Assembly: GCF_026210795.1 (NCBI RefSeq)
Contig: NC_089436.1
Location: 2,914,001-2,978,000, forward strand
Direction of reading: 5' to 3'
Length of the DNA: 64,000 bases
Source: Rhizophagus irregularis
Lineage: Eukaryota > Glomeromycota > Glomeromycetes > Glomerales > Glomeraceae
Within the stretch, counting starts at the first letter, position 1, and each line of letters starts with the position of its first letter. A program made the translations under genes and the position numbers. Of the stretch, positions 25,701-35,730 are shown piece after piece. Below the pieces are notes generated by a model. It made no database searches. It was not told the DNA's origin and saw nothing but the letters and a program-made list of their open reading frames with translations.

Positions 25701-26529
25701 ACCCTGCTTCCATTTCGTCAACTATAGGAATTAATGAATTTTTTATTTCCTTACTTCGAATTTGTTGATGTTCTAAATATTCTGAATATTTAGCCAGGAT
25801 TTCACCAAACTTAGCTAAAGATTCTTTTAGCCAGTTAAACCTACTTTGTTGCATCCAATTTAATTCAACATAATTAAGTATTTTTTTGCTTTGTTGAGTT
25901 AATTCTTCATAACTAAATTTTGGTCTTGAGCTTTTATAGTTTTCTGGAAATGATCTTCCAAAAAATTCATAAAAAGTTACAGGAATCTTAAACTTTTGAT
26001 CCAATGTTTCTACAGAACGACTATCGACGTACCATAGCGCACTTGCCAAATCTGTTATGAATTTTTTTCCAATACTATCTGCAGCATCCTTTCCTTTCCA
26101 TCCGCCACCATTATTTTTAACCCAATTAGATAAATCTAATCGCAACTTTTCCAATGCATTCCTTGGAGAGTCGTTAAATTCTGGAACAAACAGATCATTT
26201 GAACTAGCTTTTAAAATATCAAAAGCACTAATAGGATTAGAAATCCTATGAGATATCATTTCCTGTGATATGAGATAAAAATGTGCATAAATTCCATATT
26301 GAAGTGAAGCTTCCCAAGCAATGCATTGTGCTGAAATTTTTTCTCCAACTGATGTTTTTGATGGACTAAACTTCACTTCAAACTCTGCATCCCACCAATC
26401 GGGTGATAAATATAAGATCGATATATCTCCAAAAAAATCTTTTATTTTTATTTCTTTTTCAACAGGTAATCCTTCCCAATCTTTCAAAATTACAGATTTG
26501 TAACTTACTCGCATATGTATAATAGGCAT
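22707..26529 (-). pseudogene. DDE-like transposase gene of the 4.2-kb element, interrupted
   Basis: Leaving out the MITE and one copy of its 8-bp duplication (529 bp), the frame from the ATG at 26529 to the TAA at 22707 is a single one of about 1,097 codons. It is broken by only two stops, at about 24837 and 24786. The N-terminal 320 residues (start MPIIHMRVSYKS) are unrecognised. The catalytic part has FMDDKH, then YTDGGPDHR about 105 residues on, then NPVERI 43 residues after that: a DD..E triad spacing. A Cys-rich C-terminus (CKNVGTLIQCGECDKW; CFNCGVECEEHN) suggests zinc binding. The basic end (KRKRKEKKF) could be a nuclear localisation signal. The copy is non-functional but recent. Confidence 0.75.
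25052..25572. mobile_element. hAT-like MITE (521 bp) inside the transposase gene
   Basis: Twelve-base perfect terminal inverted repeats TAGGGATGCCAA, flanked by the 8-bp duplication ATTAGGAC at 25044-25051 and 25573-25580. The subterminal zones are rich in CGGTT/AACCG motifs. It has no coding capacity. It interrupts an otherwise continuous frame, so it is younger than the transposon around it. TCACGTGA is at 25299-25306. Confidence 0.9.
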
Positions 26530-26743
26530 CTTGGCTTTAAAAAAAAACTTAAGAGTGAAAAAAAAAATTGATTATCTTTAAAGGGGCAATTAATTACGAT
26601 AATCACATTAAAATTGGCCAATCAGAAGTCATGGTTTTACATATAAAATTTTTTTAATAATAAAATATAAACCCCAGGTCCCCAGGTCGATTTTAAATTT
26701 CAATGTTACGTAAACCGAAAAATCGAATTTGTGTGGCCTTATT

Positions 26744-27170
26744 ATTATTTAGGAAATATGAACTACAGTTATTATTATGAAAAAATATACATTTAAGGAA
26801 TAATTTGGCAAAAATCCTAATTAATAATAACAAATAAAAATAAATAATTGTGTGAAAAAAAAACAAAAAAAATTTTTTTTTTACACATGAATTTTATTTA
26901 ATCGATAAACCTCCAGTGCAACGACATTATAATTTTATAATTTTTCATTACCTTATTAGGAAAATATTGAGGCTTAATGAGCTGCAGTTATAAGATCTAC
27001 TTGTAGTACGTTTAAGGAATAACTTCTAATTAACATAAGCCCCAGTGACTAATTAGCAATAACAATATAATTGTTCGTTACCTTCTTAGGAAATATTAAG
27101 GCTTAATCACCTTAGACCACAGTTATTACAATATCTTATTATACTCATTTATTCAAATGATGTAAATATG
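26744..27170. repeat. Diverged tandem repeats
   Basis: Motifs of the type TTAGGAAATATTAAGGCTTA, followed by a CAGTTAT segment, recur near 26750, 26955 and 27085. The flank left of the 4.2-kb transposon (about 22505-22552) belongs to the same repeat. Confidence 0.5.
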
Positions 27171-27411
27171 TGTGAGGTAAATTTTTTTTTCAAAACCCCA
27201 TGAAGTGAACAAGATAATATTTTTTTTGCAAGTTAAAAATTAAATATACATTATGGAGTTGAGCAGCACATTGGGTATTGAAGAATTTGGAAGTTGGCTG
27301 TGGAAATGTTTAAGATTTAAAATATATATACGTGTGGTATGAGTATGTTAGTGAGAAAAAAAAGAAAAATAAAAATTTTTACTCTTTAATTACTCTTAAA
27401 CAAAAAAGAAT

Positions 27412-27578
27412 ATGTCCGTGAAAATCTCTATGATGTGTTACATTCACAATTTCACTGAACAGCTTACCCAGAAGTTTACAGTGAAGGAAATGACGGCTGT
27501 TGCAAGATTGAATGATGATGATGTGACGAGAGTAAAGGCCTTCATTCTGGTAGATCCAAATATTCCAAAGATTTTACT
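27412..27578 (+). CDS. Short unrecognised ORF fragment cut by a repeat
   Basis: The ATG at 27412 opens a well-composed frame (start MSVKISMMCYIHNF; later VARLNDDDVTRVKAFI) that runs into the CCGGA-rich repeat at 27579, where the composition changes. It may be the 5' end of a gene truncated by the repeat. No family is recognised. Confidence 0.3.
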
Positions 27579-27868
27579 ACCCTATAAAAAAGAAATGTCC
27601 GGAAATTGTATCTGAAAATGTCCAGGTGCATCCAAAAATTGTCCGGAAATTGTCCAGATATTGCAGGATTTAGGACAAAAATCAATTTTCTGAATGTTTG
27701 ATTGTCCGGAATTTGCCTAGAGAAATGTCCAGAATTTTTGATCATCCGGAATTTGTCCTAAAAAATGTCTGAATATCCGGAATTCGCCCAGAAAAAATGT
27801 CCTGAATTTTTTGATGTCCAGAATTCACCCGAAAAAAATGTCCAGAATTTTTATTCCCCTAAAAACCA
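27579..27868. repeat. Member of the CCGGA-rich repeat family (copy B)
   Basis: It starts CCCTATAAAAAAGAAATGTC just after TA and contains many TGTCCGGAA and TGTCCAGAA motifs. The left end matches the outer ends of copy A and copy C. The right end is less clear. Confidence 0.5.
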
Positions 27869-28017
27869 ATCAGTACGCTGGCCAGATGTACTTATTTTGG
27901 CCTTTCTTTGATTCAAGCACTTTTCATTTATTATTAGTATTGAGTTTATTTAATTTTCATTTTGTGTTTGATCTAATTATATTTTAATATTATTTAATAT
28001 TTTATTGTGGGTTTATA

Positions 28018-28262
28018 TTTAAACACACCTGCGTTTGAACGCACCCCCATAGTATAAGTCAAAAATGAAGTTTTAAACTCTTTTACCAAAGGTAAGTAAA
28101 GTTGTAGGGGAGACAAAAATACACATATAACGTGAGTTTATTTATAAGTGTATAAGGTATAAATTGCGTTTATTCAAAAAAATCAGAAATTCTCCGTTAT
28201 CACGTGATAAAATGATCAGCATTTTTATTATATAAAAATTTCAAAACGCAGGCGCGTTCAAA
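28018..28262. mobile_element. Small MITE with inverted repeats of about 23 bp
   Basis: Left end TTTAAACACACCTGCGTTTG and right end (reverse complement) TTTGAACGCGCCTGCGTTTT form imperfect inverted repeats. A 14-bp palindrome TTATCACGTGATAA lies at 28197-28210. No target duplication was determined. Confidence 0.5.
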
Positions 28263-28337
28263 TTTTAATCCCTTTTATTTTATGTATTTATAAAAAATTG
28301 TATTTCAAAAAAAAATCTTTTTTTACAGTATTTTTTT

Positions 28338-31300
28338 TTATATTTCATTATTTTCAAATTCATTATTTAATTCTTCTTTATCTATAATATAATAAACCTG
28401 ATTAATTTTAATAAATCCTACACAGTGATCAATAGCACATACGTCAATAAACTCATGTGGCCCATATCCTGAAAATGATAAAAGTCCTATATTATCCACT
28501 TCAACCTCATTTGTCCAATGAATATATGCTAACATATGTGTTTCTTCTTCAAATTCATAAGCTAAATAATATTCTATGTTTCCAAAAAATGCTTTTGATA
28601 TAAATTCTGGCGTTCTTCTTGGAAAATTAGTCCATTTATCTACTTCCATTATTGCCTATTAATATTATTAAATAAATTTAATAAATAAAAAAATGCCAAT
28701 GTATTTGTCAAACTGTTTACGAACCATAACTGAATAGTTAATTCTAGCCCAGTCATGATTTCTCCTAATCCATTTTGAACCAATATAAAGATTATCTTTT
28801 GTTTGTAATCGTCCATATTTTATTCCTGATGGAGAAAAAGACTACATAATAAATTATTAGATTATTAATAATTTTAATAATAATATTTACAATTAAATAA
28901 TTTACCTTAAGTGTTTTGTTTGTGACATTATAAAAAACAGAGAAATGATCTTTTATTTTTTTCAATTCTGTTTGACTAAGAGTGTATTTCTTTAATGGAA
29001 AATAGAATTTTTCATCTGTATTTTGTTTAGAAAATACATGATGTGAATATTGATTAGGTAGTTGTGGTGGTGGAAAAATATTTGTATAAATTGTATGATA
29101 ATATTGTAAATGATTAAGTAATTCCCAAATATGAATATTATTAATTAAATTTCTATAAGGATGAAGTCTTGATCGCACTAATGGAAGGAGCATTCCACAA
29201 ATACGTTCAATTGGGAACTGCCATGTAGCCCAACATGGACCAGTATTTCTGATGCTTTCAGAAATGTGCAAAATATAATGAAAGCATAGTTTCATTGTAC
29301 TTAAACGTTCTTTTATACCACGGTAATATTCCCTATTAAAAAAGACTTAATGTTAGAGAATTAAACCCTTATTAAAATTTAAAATATAATATTTACATTT
29401 CATAATAATTATAAAATAATCGAAATAGTAACTGGATATTATTTAATTCTTCATCAGTTAAAGTTGACTTTTGACATAAACAAACAGCTTTAACAAAGTA
29501 AGCCCATCCTTCATAATGCTTTTTTGGCATTCTTCCTTTTAATAATGGTAAAGAATACATGGTTATCCAAGCTGCCCATTCTTCAGCTTTATAACCATTG
29601 TGATGATGAATTATATTGCGAGGTGATCTGCCAAGATATGTTGGAATCATTTTCTGAAAACTATTCATCTCATTGCCTATTTCATTCCATTGAGTTTGAC
29701 TAAGTATATAATCACCATTATTTTGGTTACCATTCTTTGGAAAAAAATTTCCTATCCAAAATTGAAACATATAACCTGCGATATTCTCAAATATCAAATG
29801 CATGATGTCAATTGGGAATGAGTCTGGAAAACATGTTGCTTGTAAATCAAACAATATACTGCGTCCTTTTATTCCTAATATATAATAAAAATTAACAAGT
29901 ATTTTGATATTAATTATTTGCAATATAATTAGTTAGATTTATAATTACCAAATTCTACTTCTAATTTATGTCGTTCTTTATTTGAATTTGCTCTAACCAA
30001 TTGCTGAATTCGCTCTTTAAACTGTTCATGATTTCGTATAGGTAAATTATCAGGATCATATTGATTATTGCTTTCTTCTCCTATAGGTGCCATTGTTGGA
30101 AAATATACATGATTCATATAAATACCACGAATATCACAATATCTACATCCCTTGTATGAATTATGTCCCGTGAGATTCATAAGTTTTGTTACCCCTGGAG
30201 TATCCCCAGACCAGGATATAACATGTGCACGTAATAAAAAGGTCTCATTTTTAAATCCATCATAACAACTAATACCATCTGCAAATTATAAAAATAAATA
30301 GTATTAATATTCTAATTTACTAAGAATAATAATAAACAAAAATAACATACCTTCTAAATCCTTTAGTTCATTAACTATTGGATACATAAATGAATTGAAA
30401 ATTTTAGGTTCTTTTGGGCCTGGAATTATTGATGTTATCATAAGATTTTCTTTTTTAACACGATTTTGTGGACATATATTTGCATTAATCATAAGAACAA
30501 CCCAACAATCGTCTGTTTTTTGACGAAAAATTTGGTATCCATCCACTGCTCCAATTAAAGCTACATCTCTTTCATCATCAAAAAATCCATGCAACAAAAG
30601 TTCTTGATATCTTTTACCATCAAATATATCCCCGATTTTAAAATCTTTATTATTATTGTAAGTATAATTTGCACGATATCTCAACTCCTTTGAACGTTCA
30701 GGATTTTGATATTGGATTATAAGGCTATCTTTTATTGAAAAATAGGCCATCTGGTATCGTGAAATGCGTTTTTTATTCTCTGATATATTCTGGAATCTCG
30801 GCTCTTTGCAATATTCACATTGAATATTATCTTTAAATTGTCCAGTATACGCACAGCATGAGTTAACACACATATCAATCCATATTGGCTTTAAGTTTAC
30901 AATAGATTTTAGAACTTTTTGAACTTGATACTGACTTATATTACCTCCATTAACTGCCAACATAGTTTGTTGAAAAGCTTCATCTGTCAAATTGCAACGT
31001 GACTTGACATTAAATAATCTCAAAGCACAAGCCATTTCATCTGATAATTGTACATCAACTATATTTAAAATAGTTAATAAATCTTGATTATAATAATTAA
31101 CTATTCAATTATTTGACATAATACTTACTATTTACGTTATTATCAGAAAATTCACTTGAATCAGAAATCTCATCTTCAGATTCAACAGATTCAAAAAATT
31201 CATTTACGCGTTCAACAGATTCATCTAAATCCAAAAATTCATTTGTATATTCAACAAATTCATTTGTATCTAAAAACTCATTTACGGATTCAGCAGGTTC

Positions 31301-31648
31301 ACTTGAGTTAAAATCAATACCAGGGTTCGTTAAAAAGTCTTCATTTGTATAAGACATTTCAGCCAGTTCACTCTCAGACCTTTAAACAATATACAGTTAA
31401 AATTAGACTGAAAAAATAGCCTTCTCAAAGCAAATAATTTACCTTTTTAAGCTGTTAGCAATAGGAATACCAGTAGTAGGTACTAGACCACTTGAACTTG
31501 ATGTATCTAAAAATATATCTGAGGAGGCTATATCTAAATTTTGCTCTTTTATTCTATGCCTCCATAAGGTAGTATGGTGAAGAAATTTTCCACCTGCTAC
31601 TGGACACTCATTTTTACAAGCAGAGCAACTACAAAGTTCCTTAGACAT
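28338..31648 (-). CDS. tnp2/CACTA-like transposase, 952 aa, eight exons
   Basis: Exons: 31648-31443, 31379-31129, 31082-30351, 30278-29949, 29874-29397, 29332-28906, 28841-28725 and 28655-28338. All seven introns are GT-AG and phases agree, so the whole reading frame is continuous. The start MSKELCSC is chosen because CSCSACKNECPVAGG..H..LWRH is a typical N-terminal Cys/His motif of this family. Later motifs are VDGYQIFRQ, a GCRYCDIRGIYMNHVYFP zinc-type motif, FPDSFPIDIMHLIFENI, and KYGRLQTKDNLYIGSKW near the end. These match fungal tnp2-type (CACTA/EnSpm-related) transposases. The product would cut and paste its own element in the nucleus. Residues 70-150 are acidic and rich in Glu/Ser/Asn-Glu-Phe repeats. 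No matching terminal repeats were found, so the element borders are unknown. Confidence 0.82.
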
Positions 31649-32531
31649 TAGAAATTGTAAAATTAAAACACAAGTACACAATGATAAGTTACATAACGCA
31701 TTACTTTTTATTATAAATTGATCATGCTGTAGCACCATAACAAACCTTAAATGATATGCATTATCCGATCAGCAGATCATCTTTTTTTATTTTATTTTCA
31801 CTCTCTAAAAATTTTATAATTTAAAAATATCTATCTATCTTAAAAAAAAAACCATTTACTTATTTAAAAAATGAAATAAAAAAAATTCTTTTTTATATTT
31901 AGAGACAACAGAGACAAGGAAACTAGAAATTTGGTAAAAGGCTTCCTTAAACTTTCACATTTCTTTATGAACCGTTGCTAACGTTTTGTTTTATTCTTTA
32001 GAATTCGGCTTCTTTGGATGTAGGGTATTGTTTTTATGTAGTTTCTATGAAACTAACTTTAAGAAACGTTTGCTAACGTTCCTTTCTTTTCTTTAGGTTT
32101 CTACAGACTATTCAAAACACGTAGCCATGGATTTTCTTTCATTGTTTCTTTGAAATTAGCTTTAAAAAACGTTTACTAACAGTTTTTTTCTTTTTTTGTA
32201 GATACCTAAGTAACACTTGCCAATCTAAATACCCAAACTATTAAACACCACAGCTATGTATATCTGACAATGGAACCAATAAAACAACATCAGATAATAA
32301 AAAGTAAAAGCAGAACAAGATATAGGAGAAATTAATTGCTATAATAAACGACAACCACAGCAAGGGAGCAACGACTACAGGTCCAGCTAAAGTAGGGATA
32401 TTATATAAAGTAAGTTTTTCAAAAGTTAAAGTAGAGAGACATCAGGTGATAATATGCATTGAGCGATCGTTAGTATATATATTCACTGGTCGAATGAAAG
32501 GATCAGGTAAACTTGGTTAATTTAGTATATA
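31649..32531 (+). other. Upstream of the tnp2 gene; short mini-intron array A
   Basis: From about 31915 the plus strand shows the mini-intron pattern: branch-like GTTGCTAACG then CTTTAG at about 32002, exon-like AATTCGGCTTC, branch-like TTTGCTAACG then CTTTAG at about 32096, and TTTACTAACAG then TTTTTTTGTAG at about 32203. The exon-like pieces share the GGCTTC core of the array at 33.6 kb. Confidence 0.45.
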
Positions 32532-33197
32532 CAGTGGCCTGCCAAAAGTGACCGACCACCTAAAAATTAATGACATCAGTTATTTTCATTAATAATTTTT
32601 ATATTTATTTTAAAATTAGAAATATAAAAACCTATTTTAAAGTATTTTTATACTTAATTAATAATAAAATTATGTATAAATATCTAATTTTAATGTAAAA
32701 AAAAAATTAACTTTTTAACCAGAGCAGCTAGAGCAAAATAGATAGCAAAAATCGATTTTTCAACTAAAAATTAGCTTATTTTCAAAAAATCAGAAAGTTT
32801 TAATCAGCAGTTCTTGGAAAAATCTGCTTTTAAATCATGAATTTTGGTGAAATTTTATAATTTTTATATGTAGATCATCAATTTTGCCGATTTTTAGGAG
32901 GGGATTTCTCAGCAATTACTAATCAAATTTTTCTGATTTTTTGAAAATAAGCTAATTTTTAGTTGAAAAATCGATTTTTGCTATCTATTTTGCTCTAGCT
33001 GCTCTGGTTAAAAAGTCAATTTTTTTTTTCACATTAAAATTAGATATTTATACACAATTTTATTATTAATTAAGTATAAAAATACTTTTTAAAATAGGTT
33101 TTTATATTTCTAATTTTAAAATAAATATAAAAATTATTAATGAAAATAACTGATTTTATTAATTTTTAGGTGGTCGGTTACTTTTGGCAGGCCACTG
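32532..33197. mobile_element. Fold-back MITE, 666 bp, arms of about 260 bp, TA target duplication
   Basis: The two arms (32532 to about 32795 and about 32935-33197) are nearly perfect inverted repeats starting CAGTGGCCTGCCAAAAGT, flanked by TA at 32530-32531 and 33198-33199. Only about 140 bp of unpaired centre remains. TA duplication and CAGT ends suggest a Tc1/mariner-type origin. No coding capacity. The high arm identity suggests recent insertion or ongoing arm conversion. Confidence 0.92.
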
Positions 33198-33570
33198 TAC
33201 AGTATATTAAGGACACTTTAAGCATCCCATTATATTTTAATATATTCCTGATGAATTTATTTTTATTGTGTATTTTTTATATAATTAAATAAATAATATT
33301 TTTTTAATGTACTTATGGCGCTATTTATTAATCAACTTTTATATTAATACAAAAACATAATTAAGTAAAGGCCACCCATCCAGCCTGCAGATGCGAGCAT
33401 TAATCAAATCAAATAAATAAGAGTAAGTAAAAATAAAAATAAAATAATAATAAACATAATATTTTAAAAACAATTTCTTACTTCTTCGGTCAGTCTTCTC
33501 CTTTGGAATTCGGCTTAAACGGCTTAGGACGTTCGTTTTTCTAGGAAACACCTTCCTGGAACTGGAATTT

Positions 33571-34345
33571 CGGCTTGAAGGTAAATTAGAGGAGGGATTT
33601 CATTCTTTTTGTTTTTTTTTTATTTAATTATTTTTCTAACGTTCCTCTTTATTCTTTTTTGTAGATTTCGGCTTCCGGATATTGGGTAAGTGTGTGGGAG
33701 CGCGTTCTTTACGAATTTACTTTGAAGAAACGTACTAACGTTTCTTTTTTAATTCTTTTTTGTAGATTTCGGCTTCCCGGGTTCTTTGGGATATTGGGTA
33801 AGTGTGTGGGAGCGCGTTCTTTACGAATTTACTTTGAAGAAACGTACTAACGTTTCTTTTTTTTTATTCTTTTTTGTAGATTTTGGCTTCCCGGTTCTTT
33901 GGGATATTGGGTAAGTGTGTGGGAGCGTGTTTTTTTGGAATTTATTTTGAAGAAACGTACTAACGTTTCTTTTTTTATTCTTTTTTGTAGATTTCGGCTT
34001 CCCGGGTTCTGGATATTGGGTAAGTGTTGGGTGTGCATTATTTACGAATTTACTTTGAAGAAACGTACTAACGTTTCTTTTTTTATTCTTTTTTGTAGAT
34101 TTCGGCTTCCCGGGTTCTTTGGGATATTGGGTAAGTGTGTGGGAGCTCGTTCTTTTGGGATTTACTTTGAAGAAACGTACTAACGTTTCTTTTTTTATTC
34201 TTTTTTGTAGATTTCGGCTTCCCGGGTTCTTTGGGATATTGGGTAAGTGTGTAGGGTGGTTTATTTACGAATTTACTTTGAAGAAACGTACTAACGTTTC
34301 TTTTTTTATTCTTTTTTGTAGATTTTGGCTTTCCGGGTTCTTTTG
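33571..34345 (+). repeat. Tandem mini-intron/microexon array B1
   Basis: Six consecutive units of about 105-115 bp each contain a complete set of splicing signals. Introns fit at 33686-33765, 33798-33879, 33911-33990, 34020-34098, 34131-34210 and 34243-34321 (79-82 nt; GTAAGTG donor, CGTACTAACG branch site, T-rich tract, TTTTTTGTAG). Between them lie microexons of 21, 32, 31, 29, 32 and 32 nt (33665-33685, 33766-33797, 33880-33910, 33991-34019, 34099-34130, 34211-34242) built on ATTTCGGCTTCCCGGG..GATATTGG. Lengths not divisible by three mean no reading frame is kept. The branch site lies in the hairpin GAAACGT-ACTA-ACGTTTC. Confidence 0.8.
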
Positions 34346-35270
34346 GATTCTTTTTTTACAGGTATCGGTAAATTGAGCTTCCTGTATCCTGAGACGATAG
34401 GATCAGTAAGTTTCGAAATAGTTTATTTTGAAACTTTTTTTTTATTTTGAAGATGCTAACCATTTCTCCTTTTGTCTATTTGTAGGTCTCTTCGATTTTT
34501 GGGTCAACTTCTTTCATTTTATTCAGTTCATCCAACATGCAATACAATTAGGGGTAAGTTTCGAAGCTCAACTGAACCTTGAAACTCAAATTTTTTTTAT
34601 TTCTCTTTTAGAAATGTTAATCAACATTTCTTGTTGCTTTTTTTTTTGTAGGATCCAGAATTGGTTATATGGGGTTTCGAAGGTATATACAGTACCTTCG
34701 AATTTTTTATTTTTTTTTTTAATGAAACATTTTTACTAATGGTTTCATTTTTTTCTTTTGTAGGTCCAAGACGCGACTGGATTCCTATTTCGAAGGTATA
34801 TATATACCTTCGAATTTTACTTTTTTTTTTATTTTTAACGAAAAGTTTTTACTAACATTATCATTTTTTTCTTTTGTAGGTCCAAGATGCCCATTTAGAA
34901 ACTTTGACTTTAACTTCAGGACTCAGAATCTGGATTCAGAATTTTTTCTTGTGGATTTATTTAACTATGGCTGATTTTATTCTTGTAAGTTTTTAAAGAT
35001 GGATTTGGGCTTTATTTTCTTTTTTCTTTAGGTGTAGCGAATTTAGCGCTGACTGGAATTTTTTTATTTTAGACTTAACATGGATTTTCTTTGGGTGCGA
35101 CGAATTTGGAACAATTGGACTTGTTTTTTGGAACAGACTTGAACTTAGTTTCGAATGACCATTCTTCGGCAAGTATGAATTTGGGATAATTTCTTATTTA
35201 ACATTTCATTAATTTTTTTTTTCTTGATGACATTTTTCAGGTTCCGGCAAGATTTCTTCTTTTTGAAATA
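34346..35270 (+). other. Continuation of the mini-intron array (B2), longer exons, hairpin donors
   Basis: Further introns with GTAAGTTT or GTATAT donors and TTTTGTAG acceptors end near 34485, 34652, 34764 and 34880. Exon-like segments are 30-110 nt (for example those starting GTCCAAGACGCGACTGG and GTCCAAGATGCCC). Four donors lie in hairpins: 34406-34436, 34554-34588, 34676-34702 and 34790-34815, the last a perfect 26-nt palindrome. Open frames across here are short and inconsistent, so a non-coding or decayed multi-exon transcript is most likely. Confidence 0.55.
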
Positions 35271-35289
35271 TGGGAAGTATGATTGTTAT

Positions 35290-35530
35290 GGTTTATGATT
35301 GTTATGGTTAATTAGTAGCTTAGAATAGGAACTTTACTATTACTTAATGACTTATTTACGACTCGAAAATAAAATTTTACTATAACTTTAATACAATTAT
35401 ACTATTTAATTACTATCTACATAATATGACTTTAATATGCATTTAATACAATTTGACTATAACTTAAATATACATTTAATATAACTTGACTATAACTTTA
35501 ACATAACTTTACGATTTCTACAATTTTTGT
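35290..35530. repeat. Degenerate short tandem repeats
   Basis: TGATTGTTATGG twice near 35280-35310, then repeated ATTTAATACAATTTGACTATA-like units to about 35510. No gene. Confidence 0.5.
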
Positions 35531-35604
35531 ATGACCAGGTGATGATCTCCTTAATATACATCAACTTTATACATACGATCAACTTAAGCTTATCGTGATG
35601 ATGT

Positions 35605-35676
35605 GAAACCATATCGTGGCCAAATCTTGGATATAAGGTCTACAATAAATTTTCGACTTAGTCACGATATGGTTTC
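35605..35676. other. Strong hairpin, 14-bp perfect stem
   Basis: GAAACCATATCGTG at 35605-35618 is inverted at 35663-35676 with a 44-nt loop. It lies between the end of the plus-strand array and the convergent minus-strand gene, so it could act at the RNA 3' ends or be a MITE core. Confidence 0.55.
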
Positions 35677-35730
35677 GATTATAAAAATTTCTGCAATGTA
35701 TTTCTTAAGAATAAAAACATATATATTGGT

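Larger units (their letters stand above)
22557..26739 (-). mobile_element. 4.2-kb DNA transposon with terminal inverted repeats and a DDE-like transposase
   Basis: The ends match as inverted repeats over about 35 bp, sharing CAAATTCGATTTTTCGGTT with GGCCAC outside it. A TATT duplication flanks the element (22553-22556 and 26740-26743). The flanks belong to a diverged tandem repeat seen again at about 26.95-27.15 kb, which supplies an approximate empty site. Nearly the whole interior is one minus-strand gene (22707-26529). The superfamily is not recognised with confidence. The element carries an hAT-like MITE inside it (25052-25572). Confidence 0.8.

Noticed and set aside
33899-34376. Overlapping plus-strand open frames rich in Phe/Gly/Cys
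   Set aside because: They arise from reading through the tandem mini-intron array; each crosses several complete sets of splice signals and changes frame from unit to unit.
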